Shown piece after piece: positions 55,723 to 64,000 of a DNA stretch of 64,000 bases. Origin of the DNA: Planctomycetota bacterium (GTDB lineage Bacteria > Planctomycetota > UBA1135 > GCA-002748355); contig PDSF01000028.1 in NCBI GenBank assembly GCA_002748355.1, positions 62,001 to 126,000 on the forward strand. Direction: 5' to 3'. The translations under genes were made by a program, and so were the position numbers. The notes under the pieces were generated by a model. That model was not told the DNA's origin and ran no database searches. It saw only the letters and a list, made by a program, of their open reading frames with translations. Within the stretch, counting starts at the first letter, position 1. Every line of letters starts with the position of its first letter.

Positions 55723-56859
55723 ATGGCCGAAGCGGATCGCCTTGGGAACGAGTGCGGTGACCTGCAACCTTTCGAGGGTATGCGGGCCAAGGGGGCGTCG
55801 TTCGCAGGTGAGGCACTACAAGAGCAGACGCCGAACGAAGGCAAGGAATCTCTTAGGCCAAGCAAGGGCGAGTGCGAGAAGCGCAAAGCCCTTCCCCCGC
55901 TAAAGCTTGGCCAAGAAGCCTTAGCTGAGCCAGAGCCCGGCAAGAAGTCCAAGCTGCGCCGCAGCTTGGGGACAGCCGATAGTGGGCGGCGCGCCGGCGA
56001 TGCTCGCCGTGAGTCCAAGCCCAAGGACGGCAACGCCAAGCGACGCCAACGTCGACAAGCGCAAGCGCGAGCCCAGCGAGTCGATCCCGACGCCTTGGGC
56101 TCCGAAGAGCTGGTGCGGCTCTACTACGAAAGCGGCGCCAAACGGCTACGTCAGGCCATCGTCGAACGCTTCCTTGGCGATGTTGGCAACATGGCGAGGA
56201 TGCTCGGCTCCCGCATGCCGCGCAGTGTCGACTCCGAAGACCTCTGCAACGCCGGCTACTTTGGACTCCTGCGCTGCCTCGATAGCTATGACCCGAGCAA
56301 GGGGCGAAGCTTCACCTCCTACATGCGGCAGCGTGTCTACGGATCCATGGTCGACGAGCTGCGGGCGATGGATTGGTTGCCACGACTCATACGCAGCCGA
56401 CTGGCGCAGCGGACCCAGGCGGTGCGCGTGCTCACCCAGGAGCATGGACGCGAACCGAGCGAGAGCGAAATCGCTTCACACTTGGGCCTGAGTTTGGAGG
56501 CCTATCGGCGGGCCTATCCGGCCTCGGGTTCGGTGCAGCGCACGACGCTGCTGGCCAACAGCGAACTCGACATGGAGCAGCTCGAGAACGTGATCGTCGG
56601 GATCGGAGGCGTTGGTCGTGAGGCGCACGATGACGCACATCCGCTTACTGGTCTGTATCACCAAGAGCTGATCGAACGCGTTCGCGAGTTGCTCAGTGAT
56701 AACGAATGGCGACTCGTCGAGCTGCACTACCTGCAAGGGTGCAAGTTGCGCGAGGTCGCCGAAGAACTGGAGCTATCGCCGGCGCGGATCTGTCAGATTC
56801 ATCACTCGGTGATCCAACGACTGAAGGAGCGCTTGCGTGGTGAAGCCTTCTCGATCTGA
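55723..56859 (+). CDS. WhiG/FliA-like sigma-70 family factor
   Basis: The C-terminal 250 residues are a sigma-28-type factor with regions 2, 3 and 4. Region 2 contains LCNAGYFGLLRCLDSYDPSKG. The hallmark RVYGSMVDELRAMDWLPR is diagnostic of FliA/WhiG/SigF factors, and region 4 is the helix-turn-helix LREVAEELELSPARICQIHH. The N-terminal 115 residues are a charged, Lys/Arg/Glu-rich extension not found in FliA. No flagellar gene is in the window. AGGAAG lies eight bases before the ATG. Its 3' end overlaps malQ by 23 bp. Confidence 0.88.
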   Translation: MAEADRLGNECGDLQPFEGMRAKGASFAGEALQEQTPNEGKESLRPSKGECEKRKALPPLKLGQEALAEPEPGKKSKLRRSLGTADSGRRAGDARRESKPKDGNAKRRQRRQAQARAQRVDPDALGSEELVRLYYESGAKRLRQAIVERFLGDVGNMARMLGSRMPRSVDSEDLCNAGYFGLLRCLDSYDPSKGRSFTSYMRQRVYGSMVDELRAMDWLPRLIRSRLAQRTQAVRVLTQEHGREPSESEIASHLGLSLEAYRRAYPASGSVQRTTLLANSELDMEQLENVIVGIGGVGREAHDDAHPLTGLYHQELIERVRELLSDNEWRLVELHYLQGCKLREVAEELELSPARICQIHHSVIQRLKERLRGEAFSI

Positions 56860-58354
56860 ACGGGTAGCCGCTGCCGACCTGCTGGCACGTCGGCGCAGCG
56901 GTGTGCTCATGCACCCGAGCTCGCTGCCGGGGCGCTTTGGCATGGGCTGCATCGGTGGGCATGCGCGGCGCTTTGTCGAGCTACTGGCCGAGGCTGGGCA
57001 AAGCGTCTGGCAGATGCTGCCGATCGGGCCGCTCGGGCGCGAGCTCTGCCCCTATGTGCCGATGTCGAGCTTCGCCGGCAACGAACTCTTGATCGACCTT
57101 GAGGACTTGCTCGAAGAAGGCTTGCTGAGCGAGGGCGATCTCCCAGCCAGCGAGCTCGAAGCCGGGCACGTTCACGAGGGGGAGCTGCGAGCCTTCTACG
57201 AGTTGGCGCTCGGGAGAGCTTTCTCTCGGATGCGGCCGGAGCAGCGCCGGGAGATGGAGCGCTATCGCTCGGAGAATGCTCTCTGGCTTGAGGACTACGC
57301 GCTCTATCGAGCCCTGCATGCAAAGACGCTCGGCGTCGCTTGGCCGGACTGGCCTCCAGGCTTGTCGCTGCGTGATGCGGGAGCCATGGCTGGCCTGCGC
57401 CAGGAGTTGAGCGCCGAGATGGATGCGCAGGTCTTTCGGCAATGGCTCTTCGCGCGGCAGTGGCGGCGACTGCGGGACTGTGCTCGGGCCAAGGGAGTTA
57501 GGCTCTTTGGCGATCTGCCCCTCTACGTCAATCAGGACAGTGTTGACGTCTGGCAAAACCCGGAAGCCTTTGCCCTGGATGCACGAGGCCGAGCTGAGTT
57601 TGTCACCGGTGTGCCGGGGGATCCGGCCTTCCCGCAGGGCCAGCTTTGGGGGCATCCCTGCTACGACTGGGAGCGGATGGCGGAGGACGGCTATCGCTAC
57701 TTCGTCGAGCGCTTGCGGGCCCAGCTCGAGCTCTTCGACTGGGTGCGTATCGATCACTTCCGTGGGCTCGAGGCGTATTGGCGGGTCCCGGCGGGGGCGA
57801 GTGATGCGTCCGCCGGGAGCTGGCAGCCTGGACCTGGGGCCGACTTGTTTGAACGGGTGCAAGCCGAGCTCGGTGAGGCGGCTCTGGTGGCCGAAGATCT
57901 GGGGCACATCACCGGGCCGGTTCGCGAGCTGCTGCGTCGCTATGCATTGCCGGGGATGATCGTCCTGCACTTTGCTTGGTGGCGGATTGGCTCGGGCTTC
58001 CATCCTTTGCGTCATCGCCAGGCGCGCGTGGTCTACACCGGTACCCACGACACCAATACCACTCGGGGTTGGTTCGAGGATGAGATCACTGAGCGGGAGC
58101 TGCGAAACTGGGAGCTGTGGCTGGGCCGCGAAGTGGAGGATCCTGCCGCGGACCTGATCGGGATTGCGATGGACTCACCTGCGAAGATCGCGATCGTGCC
58201 GGCACAGGACTGGTTCTCGCTCGGAAGCGAGGCGCGGATGAACGTGCCGGGCGTGGTCGGGGATTTGTGGGCGTGGCGGCTGACGGAGCGGCAGTTTCTG
58301 GAGTGGCCGGTGCAGCGCATGCGGGGGCTGGCGGAGGAGAGTGGGCGTTGCTAG
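56837..58354 (+). CDS. malQ: 4-alpha-glucanotransferase (amylomaltase, GH77)
   Basis: MalQ transfers glucan chains between maltodextrins and is used in glycogen metabolism. The 505-residue protein has the GH77 catalytic residues: nucleophile Asp in VRIDHFRGLEAYWR, acid/base Glu in LVAEDLGHIT, and Asp in TGTHDTNTTRGW. The N-terminal FGMGCIGGHARRFVELL is typical. It uses GTG at 56837 with AAGGAG seven bases upstream, inside the sigma gene, so it is translationally coupled to it. Confidence 0.95.
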   Translation: MVKPSRSERVAAADLLARRRSGVLMHPSSLPGRFGMGCIGGHARRFVELLAEAGQSVWQMLPIGPLGRELCPYVPMSSFAGNELLIDLEDLLEEGLLSEGDLPASELEAGHVHEGELRAFYELALGRAFSRMRPEQRREMERYRSENALWLEDYALYRALHAKTLGVAWPDWPPGLSLRDAGAMAGLRQELSAEMDAQVFRQWLFARQWRRLRDCARAKGVRLFGDLPLYVNQDSVDVWQNPEAFALDARGRAEFVTGVPGDPAFPQGQLWGHPCYDWERMAEDGYRYFVERLRAQLELFDWVRIDHFRGLEAYWRVPAGASDASAGSWQPGPGADLFERVQAELGEAALVAEDLGHITGPVRELLRRYALPGMIVLHFAWWRIGSGFHPLRHRQARVVYTGTHDTNTTRGWFEDEITERELRNWELWLGREVEDPAADLIGIAMDSPAKIAIVPAQDWFSLGSEARMNVPGVVGDLWAWRLTERQFLEWPVQRMRGLAEESGRC

Positions 58355-58432
58355 GAGCGAGTCGCTAGCACTCGCGGGAGAGAAAATGACACTCCCGCTC
58401 GCCGACCCTCTGCGCCATCCTGCTTAGCTCTC

Positions 58433-59122
58433 GTGATCTATCTCGAACCAGACTCTCCGCTCTTTTTTCCCGACCCGCGATTCGCGGTGGATCCGGGGAT
58501 CGTGGCGGTGGGCGGCGACCTGAGTCGGAAGCGTTTGCTCCTGGCCTATCGGATTGGGGTCTTCCCCTGGTACTCCGAGAACGAGCTGCCGCTCTGGTGG
58601 TGTCCCGACCCGCGTGCGGTGCTGCCGCGAGAATCGCTGCATGTCAGCCGATCCTTGCGGCGGCGTATTAGCCGTGGTGGCTTCGAGTTGAGCTGGAATC
58701 GTGCCTTCCGTCGGGTCGTCGAGGAGTGTCGGCTTGAGCGTGAGGACGGACGTTGGATCCACGATGAGGTTCTGGAGGCCTACTGTGAACTCCACGAGGC
58801 CGGGCACGGGCACTCGCTCGAAGTTTGGGAGGACGGAGAGCTTAGTGCTGGCATCTACGGAGTGCAGGTCGGTGGTCTCTTCGCGGCAGAATCCAAGTTC
58901 CACCGGCGCCGCGATGCTTCGAAGATCGCCCTGGTGGCCTGTGTGCACACGGTTTTTGCCGCTGGGATCATGCTCTTTGACGTGCAGATGCAGACCGAGC
59001 ACCTCGCTCGACTCGGCGTCGAGGAGTGGCCCAGGCAGCGCTACCTGGATCAGCTTGAGGACGCGACCCAGCGAGAGGTCTCTCTTGCCGATCCGGAGCT
59101 GCGCCTCGATCTGAATGGCTAG
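58433..59122 (+). CDS. aat: Leucyl/phenylalanyl-tRNA-protein transferase
   Basis: Aat adds Leu or Phe to the N-terminus of proteins with Lys or Arg ends for ClpAP degradation (N-end rule). The 229-residue protein has AVGGDLSRKRLLLAYRIGVF, FPWYSENELPLWWCPDPRAVL, GWF-type ESKFHRRRDASKIA and SLEVWEDGELSAGIYGVQVGG. GTG start. It lies 80 bp after malQ; the gap contains a stem GCGGGAG/CTCCCGC. Confidence 0.96.
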   Translation: MIYLEPDSPLFFPDPRFAVDPGIVAVGGDLSRKRLLLAYRIGVFPWYSENELPLWWCPDPRAVLPRESLHVSRSLRRRISRGGFELSWNRAFRRVVEECRLEREDGRWIHDEVLEAYCELHEAGHGHSLEVWEDGELSAGIYGVQVGGLFAAESKFHRRRDASKIALVACVHTVFAAGIMLFDVQMQTEHLARLGVEEWPRQRYLDQLEDATQREVSLADPELRLDLNG

Positions 59123-59140
59123 CGGGGCACTGCTGGCCTG

Positions 59141-60265
59141 CTACTTTGCTCTCAGTAGCCGAGCGAGGGCTGGGCAGAGAGCTTCGAACATGACGTTGCG
59201 TCCGAGCTGAGTCGCTTGCCAGCGCCAGGCTGAGTGCTCCTGCATCTTGAAGCAGGGGCCCAGGCCGCGGGGGGCCCTTATGAGGGCGGTGCCGAGATCG
59301 AGGTAGGCGAAGCCGCGTGTGGAGCAGAGGTCTTGCAGCCGCCGCCGAGCCCGTGCCGACTCAAACGAGCTAGGGACGGCCTGGTGGGTTTCTAGCAGCT
59401 TGGACAGGGCCTGGCTGTTCCATTCGATCGGATGCGGGCGCCAGGCGAGGAGCAGCCGAGCCTGCAGTCGCTGGATGGCGCTGGCTATGCCGTCGAGTTC
59501 GACTTGGTAGCGGCACCAGCGCCGGAGTTCTTGTTCGGGCTCAGGGCTCTTGCGGAACAGGGGCCAGAGCAGGCGTGGTAGCTGGTCGCGCGCGGAGCGG
59601 GCCAGTAGCTGCTCCTGCTGCCTTTGCAGGGAGAGGATCGGCAGCCGTGCCCAGCCTCGGAGGCGGGGGAGAGCCGCTAACTGCGGCCACTTGGCTGGGG
59701 GGCCTGCCTGCGCTGCGCCTGCCTGCGCGGGGATTGCCTGTGCGGGGATTGCCTGTGCGGCGCCCTGGGGCAGGGCGCAGAGCGCGGCCAGCTCCTCAAG
59801 GCCGAGCACGAGGAGGATGCGAAGCCTAGGCCTAGGGCCGGCTTCTGCGAGCTCTTGCAAGGAGGCGCGGATTTGCCTGAGAGGGAGGGGGGCTGGCACG
59901 AGGACCGGGCGGTAGGCCGGAGCCTTGGCCCGCTGCATTCGCAGACGGAATGCGGGTCCGAGAGCATCCTCTTCTGGGCTTTTGAGTCCTTCGATGCCGA
60001 AGATCAGCAGCTGCGGCTGGGGCTCTAGGGGCTCGCCTTTGGCGGGGGGCTGGCTTTTGGCGCCGGGCTGGGGGGCCTGTGCTGCTGGGCCGAGGAGCTG
60101 GGAGAGTTGCGGAGTCTTCTTTGCGCCTGGCTGTGGCAGCGACAGGTACCAGTCACGGGCATCCGCGAGCTGGGGAAGCAGCCGGTCTTCGAGGAAGATC
60201 AGTCCGGCGAATACCAAGGCCGAGAGGCCCAAGACGATGGTCGCGATGCGGAGCACCTGCTGCAC
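59141..60265 (-). CDS. Membrane-anchored protein of unknown function with internal 15-bp repeats
   Basis: A 374-residue protein with one N-terminal membrane helix (about 6-26), a Pro/Ala/Gln-rich linker and a globular part. The stretch AAQAIPAQAIPAQAGAAQAG near residue 185 is the translation of 15-bp tandem repeats (59721-59765). The late LDLGTALIRAPRG and NVMFEALCPAL suggest an SGNH hydrolase-like end, but no catalytic Ser-His pair is clear. It is Leu- and Arg-rich and probably periplasmic. Confidence 0.6.
   Translation of the reverse strand: MQQVLRIATIVLGLSALVFAGLIFLEDRLLPQLADARDWYLSLPQPGAKKTPQLSQLLGPAAQAPQPGAKSQPPAKGEPLEPQPQLLIFGIEGLKSPEEDALGPAFRLRMQRAKAPAYRPVLVPAPLPLRQIRASLQELAEAGPRPRLRILLVLGLEELAALCALPQGAAQAIPAQAIPAQAGAAQAGPPAKWPQLAALPRLRGWARLPILSLQRQQEQLLARSARDQLPRLLWPLFRKSPEPEQELRRWCRYQVELDGIASAIQRLQARLLLAWRPHPIEWNSQALSKLLETHQAVPSSFESARARRRLQDLCSTRGFAYLDLGTALIRAPRGLGPCFKMQEHSAWRWQATQLGRNVMFEALCPALARLLRAK
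59721..59765. repeat. In-frame 15-bp tandem repeat
   Basis: GCCTGCGCGGGGATT (59721-59735) and GCCTGTGCGGGGATT (59736-59750) repeat in tandem, and a partial third copy follows (to about 59765). It is translated as AQAIP-type pentapeptides in the overlapping gene. Confidence 0.85.
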
Positions 60266-60360
60266 CTATTTGTGGAAGCGGAGTGGCTGTGCCTTGCCCA
60301 GCTGGCTGGCCCGGGCATCGTAGCGCTGAGAACTCAAAGCAAGGCACATGAGTAAGTGAC

Positions 60361-60819
60361 ATGAGCGAGCACGCCGTTTCCCAGGATTTCCTTGGTGTCT
60401 TTGGCGTTTTAGAGCGCGGGGACAGGATCCTCCTCGCTGGCAATCGCCGCCAGCTGCAGCCTGGCGCCGCGGCCGAGCTCGTCTTCGACTTACCCGGCGG
60501 GCAGGTCGAACCCGGGGAGCTGCTTGTAGAGGCACTCCGCCGCGAGTGGCGCGAGGAGTGTGATCTGGAGATCGAGCCGGGGGAGTTCCTGTTCGTGCAG
60601 GAGGGGCTGCGCACCGCCGGCGGCTTGCGCTGCTCTGTCTGGCGCTCGTTTTTCTTTCGGGTTGCTAGCAGCGGCGAAGCAAGGCCCTGTGCCGAGGTCG
60701 AGAGCCTCTTGTGGGCCCCACGTTCGCAGCTGGAGCTGATTCTCCATGCGCCGTACCACCAGGGTTTCCGGCGTTGGCTACGCGACATGCGGAGCTACCA
60801 GTTCGACGAGTGGGACTAA
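60361..60819 (+). CDS. Nudix hydrolase
   Basis: The 152-residue protein carries a Nudix box GGQVEPGELLVEALRREW followed by REECDLEI (G-x5-E-x7-REUxEExGU form). Nudix enzymes cleave nucleoside diphosphates linked to other moieties; the substrate is unknown. It has the NTP-like ILLAGNRRQ start and no other domain. It starts at ATG 60361, divergent from the anchored protein by 95 bp. Confidence 0.88.
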   Translation: MSEHAVSQDFLGVFGVLERGDRILLAGNRRQLQPGAAAELVFDLPGGQVEPGELLVEALRREWREECDLEIEPGEFLFVQEGLRTAGGLRCSVWRSFFFRVASSGEARPCAEVESLLWAPRSQLELILHAPYHQGFRRWLRDMRSYQFDEWD

Positions 60820-60862
60820 GCGGCCTCGTGGGGTTTTATTGCCGATGGGGTTTTGCCCAGGC

Positions 60863-61078
60863 TCAGTTCTGTAGGTAGAGCCAGAGGCCGGAATGGCGCT
60901 TGGCGACGGGCTTCCGCTTGCCGCGCTCTTTGGGTAGGGCGTTCCATTTTTTGCGCAGCTCGCGATAGGCCGAACTCGCATAGAGCTTCTTGCGACGCGC
61001 CAGCTGCTCTTCCTTCGATAACTGCTTCAGCCCAGCCAGGCCGCTGACGGCAAATCGATTCTGGGGCCTGGTTCGCAC
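60863..61078 (-). CDS. Small basic protein
   Basis: A 71-residue protein, about 30% Lys/Arg, with a helical middle (SKEEQLARRKKLYASSAYRELRKKW) and basic C-terminus. It may bind nucleic acid. No family recognised. It is convergent with the Nudix gene, ending 44 bp after its stop. Confidence 0.5.
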   Translation of the reverse strand: MRTRPQNRFAVSGLAGLKQLSKEEQLARRKKLYASSAYRELRKKWNALPKERGKRKPVAKRHSGLWLYLQN

Positions 61079-61090
61079 CGTTAGTGGGCC

Positions 61091-61375
61091 ATGCAGTTTT
61101 CTTTCGCCGATGGAATGGTTCCTAAGGGCAAATGGCGCGGCTACGTCGTGGCTCGCTGCGAAGCCAAGACCAAGGACGGGTTGGCTATAACCATGGGGGA
61201 TTACGACTCGAAGCGAAAAAAGGCTTCTATATCGACAGGGCCTTCCTGGTTCGAGACTTCCTGGTTCGAGATAAGTAGCTCGGCTGCGTTGCCTGCTGCC
61301 AGCCGGAGCTATTTCGATGTTGGGACTTGTACCGGCACGGCCATCCAGGTTCCGACCTCCCAGTCGAGACTCTGA
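61091..61375 (+). CDS. Possible small protein, doubtful
   Basis: A 94-codon frame beginning MQFSFADGMVPKGKWRGYVVA. It is divergent from the small basic gene. The second half contains a 15-bp duplication (WFETSWFE) and overlaps the 3' end of the minus-strand lipoprotein gene, so at least the C-terminal part is suspect. The N-terminal 50 residues read like a normal soluble protein. It could be a relic. Confidence 0.3.
   Translation: MQFSFADGMVPKGKWRGYVVARCEAKTKDGLAITMGDYDSKRKKASISTGPSWFETSWFEISSSAALPAASRSYFDVGTCTGTAIQVPTSQSRL
61243..61272. repeat. 15-bp tandem duplication
   Basis: TTCCTGGTTCGAGAC (61243-61257) is followed directly by TTCCTGGTTCGAGAT (61258-61272), 30 bp before the end of the convergent lipoprotein gene. 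Confidence 0.9.
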
Positions 61376-62499
61376 AGTGATGCGCGGGTGACGTTATCGC
61401 TGAAGAGGATGATCTTCTTTTCGGGGTCCATGGCGCCGCGCCATCTCCGAGGCTGCCCTTTGACCTCAAGCTCGAAGGCGCCGTTCTTTGCGACCTTGAT
61501 TTTGCCAAGGTAACGGAACCTGCGGCCGCTGATGCCTCGGACGGTGATCTGCACATCGCCGTCGGCTTCGATCTTCATGCTTCCCAGCGCCGCATCGAGC
61601 CCAGCGCTGCTCAGGGCCTTTGATGCGTTTTGCTTTGGGTTGTTGAAGATGCTTTGCGTTGCAACGTGCCATTCGCCCGCGAAATCGGAGAGCTTCCAGG
61701 CGGCGCTATGTTTGCGCAGCATCAGCATGAGGCTTTGTGATGGCTCACTGGTATTGCGGCTGACGAGGGCGCCGAAGTGCTTGCCTACCGCGCCGCTGAA
61801 GCTGCGCGGGCCGGTGGCGGCGCCACCTGTGAGTGCGAGTGTTAGCTGAACTTCGCCGTCTTCGAAGCTCTTGGCTTGGCCAGCGGCCAAAACCTGCAGC
61901 CCCGTTTTGCTGCTGGAGTCGGTCCAGGATCCACTGCTGACCTTGAGTTTGCTGTCGAAGCTCAGTTCTCCAGCAAAGGCCCGTCCGATGGTGTCATGAG
62001 ATGGGGTCTTGTTCTTGTTGCCGTAGTGCAGTTCCGAGCCGAAGACCCACCAGGAATCGGCGAGTGCGGGTTCGCCGCCCAGCTTTTTCATGCCGCAGTA
62101 GAAGCTCGGGAACTGGTCCCTTCGAAGGAAGAAATACTCCTTGCCTGGGTTGCTGATCGCGAGCGAGCCCCTCCAAACAATTTGGCTCGGCGATCTTTTC
62201 GTCGAGATGCGCAGGCCCATGGCTCCGTCCTCATCGAGGAAATAGGGCAGGGGAGAGCTGTCCTTGGAGCCGACGCGCTTGACGACGTAGCTGCCGTCTT
62301 TCCTCATGTCGATGGTGAAGAAGTCGTCGTTGATGTCACTCGCCTTGAGTGGCCAGTTGCGGAGTTGGTAGTTGCCGCCGAAGCCGACTCCGTGCAGTTC
62401 GAGCGCCAGGGTTACGTCGCTGGTCTTGGTTTTGCCGCCTTCTGAGCAGGCTGTAGGAAGGAGGGCACAGAAAAGCATCAAGAGCTTCAGGGGCTGCAT
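61309..62499 (-). CDS. Lipoprotein of unknown function
   Basis: A 396-residue protein with lipobox LPTAC (Cys18) when started at the ATG at 62499; the upstream in-frame Met at 62562 adds a non-signal stretch. The mature protein is beta-rich with many short strands (VTLALELHGVGFGG, LSFDSKLKVSSGSW, DGDVQITVRGISGRRF), suggesting a beta-sandwich or lipocalin-like repeat. Family not recognised. Confidence 0.7.
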   Translation of the reverse strand: MQPLKLLMLFCALLPTACSEGGKTKTSDVTLALELHGVGFGGNYQLRNWPLKASDINDDFFTIDMRKDGSYVVKRVGSKDSSPLPYFLDEDGAMGLRISTKRSPSQIVWRGSLAISNPGKEYFFLRRDQFPSFYCGMKKLGGEPALADSWWVFGSELHYGNKNKTPSHDTIGRAFAGELSFDSKLKVSSGSWTDSSSKTGLQVLAAGQAKSFEDGEVQLTLALTGGAATGPRSFSGAVGKHFGALVSRNTSEPSQSLMLMLRKHSAAWKLSDFAGEWHVATQSIFNNPKQNASKALSSAGLDAALGSMKIEADGDVQITVRGISGRRFRYLGKIKVAKNGAFELEVKGQPRRWRGAMDPEKKIILFSDNVTRASLQSLDWEVGTWMAVPVQVPTSK

Positions 62500-62845
62500 C
62501 ACGGTCCAATCCGATGGATGAGGGGCAGGGCTTGCACGGCTTGCGAAAGGGCCAAACAGCATAGCCCTGGAAGCTGATACTGTCTCGGGGATCAGGGCTT
62601 CCTTTCTCTAAGGGAGCCTTCGAGCCGACTGGGGCGAAGATCGGGTGAAATCGCTTTGCGGCGGCAACGTAGCGTTTGCGTCTCCCCTTCGGCGCCATAA
62701 TGCCTCGACAAATCCGTCGATTCGCCGGCATCTATTGACGCCAAAGGGAGGAGAGGATCCGGCACTCTGTCGGTCGCAGGCCTTTTTCCACGCCCTGCTA
62801 AAGCTAGGATTGCGAAGGGCGCCTCGGACCGTTAGCAATGGGCAA

Positions 62846-64000
62846 ATGCCAGCTCGTTCCTCCTTTGCCATTGCTTGCGCTCTTCTGCTGTTCACGGGCT
62901 GTGAGCTCAAGACGCCGACTCCCGATACCAAGCAGCGCCCTGGTACCGCGCTTGAGTCTTTCAAGCGTGAGCTTGGCTTGCGCGGCTCAAGCCTGAGCGT
63001 TGAAGGCAAGGCCGCTGGCGGACTCTCTTCTGAGCTGGCAGACCGCTGGCGTAGTGTCTCCCGCCGAGCCTATGACCTGCTCTCGGTCTTGCGTCAGCGA
63101 GATGGGCGCTTGAGCCTGAGCCGCCTTCCGGCGGGTCCCAAGATGAGCGAACGACTTGCCTATGCTCGGGGGCTCATCGAGCTCGGCCGCCCGCTCGAGG
63201 CAGAGCCGGTGCTCGAAAAACTCCTGCGCGAGGAGCCGCGTTTTTTCCCTGCATCGGAAGCCCTCGGTATCTGCGCCATGATGACGAAGAACTGGGCTCG
63301 GGCTCGCGACCACCTGGGGCGCTACCTCGGCTTCGAGCCTTCGGATTCCTCGGCGCGACGCAGATGGGCGCTGGTGTCGCTCAGGCTTGAGGATTACCGC
63401 GAGGAGGCCGTGTCCGTGCTCAAGGGCATGTTGGATTCTAAGGAGGACGCGTCCGGGGCGGCGGCTGTGCTCTCCGACTGGTATTTCTCGCAGCAGGACT
63501 ATAAGAGCGCTGTTGCGGTTCTCTCCCGTGCCATGGAGAAGGGGGATCGCTCCCTGATCAATCGTTATCAGCTTGGGGTCTCGCTCTCCCGGATGAATCG
63601 CTTCAAGGATGCGCGGGAAATCCTCGAGGAGGTCATCGCCTTACCTTCTTCGCAGCAGGGCTCTGCTCTGCTCGAACTGATCCAGGTCGAGCGCAACCTG
63701 GGCGATTTCAAGAAGGCGAACGATTACTACCAGCGCCTGCGCAGTGGCAACTTCGCCAGCTTTCGCCAGGGATATGGGCTCGAAGCCTTTGAAGCGCTGG
63801 GTCAGCGTATTCATATGGAAGTGAGCCAGGGCCGTGCCGTGACCCGTCGTGTCGTCGATGTGCGGGTGCGCTTCTTGGATAAGTCGGTAGAACGTGAAGA
63901 GCGTCGCGAATCGTTCTCGATTCTGGTGACCGCTGTCGCCCAGAAAAAATACAAGCCTGAAAAGCTCCTTGCCGACTTACGCCGGGTGCTTGAGGACGAA
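62846..64000 (+). CDS. TPR-repeat lipoprotein, 3' end outside the window
   Basis: Reading from ATG at 62846 gives 385 codons without a stop to the window edge. It begins with a lipoprotein signal (ACALLLFTGC, Cys19). TPR-like repeats include ARGLIELGRPLEAEPVLEKL, AAAVLSDWYFSQQDYKSAVA and RYQLGVSLSRMNRFKDAREI. The last 60 residues are beta-rich (RRVVDVRVRFLDKSVERE). It is divergent from the lipoprotein at 61309. A second ATG at 62838 is out of frame. Confidence 0.8.
   Translation, partial: MPARSSFAIACALLLFTGCELKTPTPDTKQRPGTALESFKRELGLRGSSLSVEGKAAGGLSSELADRWRSVSRRAYDLLSVLRQRDGRLSLSRLPAGPKMSERLAYARGLIELGRPLEAEPVLEKLLREEPRFFPASEALGICAMMTKNWARARDHLGRYLGFEPSDSSARRRWALVSLRLEDYREEAVSVLKGMLDSKEDASGAAAVLSDWYFSQQDYKSAVAVLSRAMEKGDRSLINRYQLGVSLSRMNRFKDAREILEEVIALPSSQQGSALLELIQVERNLGDFKKANDYYQRLRSGNFASFRQGYGLEAFEALGQRIHMEVSQGRAVTRRVVDVRVRFLDKSVEREERRESFSILVTAVAQKKYKPEKLLADLRRVLEDE

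Noticed and set aside
62838..62845. ATG at 62838 as the start of the last lipoprotein
   Set aside because: It is in a different frame that lacks a signal peptide; ATG at 62846 gives a clear lipobox.

Overview
The window is high-GC DNA (well above 60% G+C by eye), gene-dense on both strands, from a Gram-negative bacterium. Reasons: an LpxD (lipid A synthesis), a leucyl/phenylalanyl-tRNA-protein transferase (Aat), a type II secretion operon, many predicted lipoproteins, TGA as the commonest stop, and frequent GTG/TTG starts with weak Shine-Dalgarno sites. The lysine-rich tails, beta-propeller and TPR lipoproteins, WhiG/FliA-type sigma factor and absence of usual proteobacterial gene orders suggest Planctomycetota or a similarly deep Gram-negative lineage. 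That assignment is inference only; no rRNA or tRNA gene was seen.

Layout. 1-2.3 kb (minus): the start of an HrpB-type helicase behind a Uup-type ABC-F ATPase. 2.6-4.8 kb: a soluble hybrid histidine kinase with damaged ATP-binding motifs. 5-13.8 kb (plus): a translation block of ffh, rpsP, an endonuclease III-like protein with a histone-like tail, maf, a membrane-anchored unknown, rpmE, prfA, a four-helix membrane protein, prmC and a ChaN-like lipoprotein. 13.8-18.3 kb (minus): a propeller lipoprotein-like protein, an FtsB-like protein, enolase, and a Sel1-repeat lipoprotein. 18.4-21.8 kb: a very large lipoprotein of unknown function.

21.8-25.1 kb (minus): a two-gene module of an McrB-like AAA+ protein and a DUF2357/McrC-like PD-(D/E)XK protein, the best candidate here for a defence system. 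25.2-31.8 kb: a MATE transporter, dnaK, a small HD alarmone-type hydrolase, a HAD 5'-nucleotidase and thymidine kinase. 31.8-40.3 kb (minus): a type II secretion operon in the order D-E-F-G-H-I-J, without C, K, L or M. 40.5-43.8 kb: an NhaD-like antiporter, a PtsN-like EIIA and lpxD. 43.7-50.6 kb: a second MATE transporter with a methyltransferase, a TPR lipoprotein, an orphan HyuB-type hydrolase and two unknowns.

50.7-59.1 kb (plus): purA-uppS-cdsA-phoH-ybeY, coupled by mostly overlapping stops and starts, then a WhiG/FliA-like sigma factor coupled to malQ, then aat. 59.1-64 kb: an anchored unknown, a Nudix hydrolase, a small basic protein, two lipoproteins, the last (TPR) running off the window.

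The most unusual DNA-level feature is a set of short tandem duplications, mostly with an exact 15-bp period, at gene ends and in intergenic gaps (6.5, 33.5, 34.7, 42.0, 49.0, 50.6, 55.5, 59.7 and 61.2 kb). One of them is translated as pentapeptide repeats in the leader of the GspI prepilin. All functional statements rest on motif reading by eye; no database search was possible.
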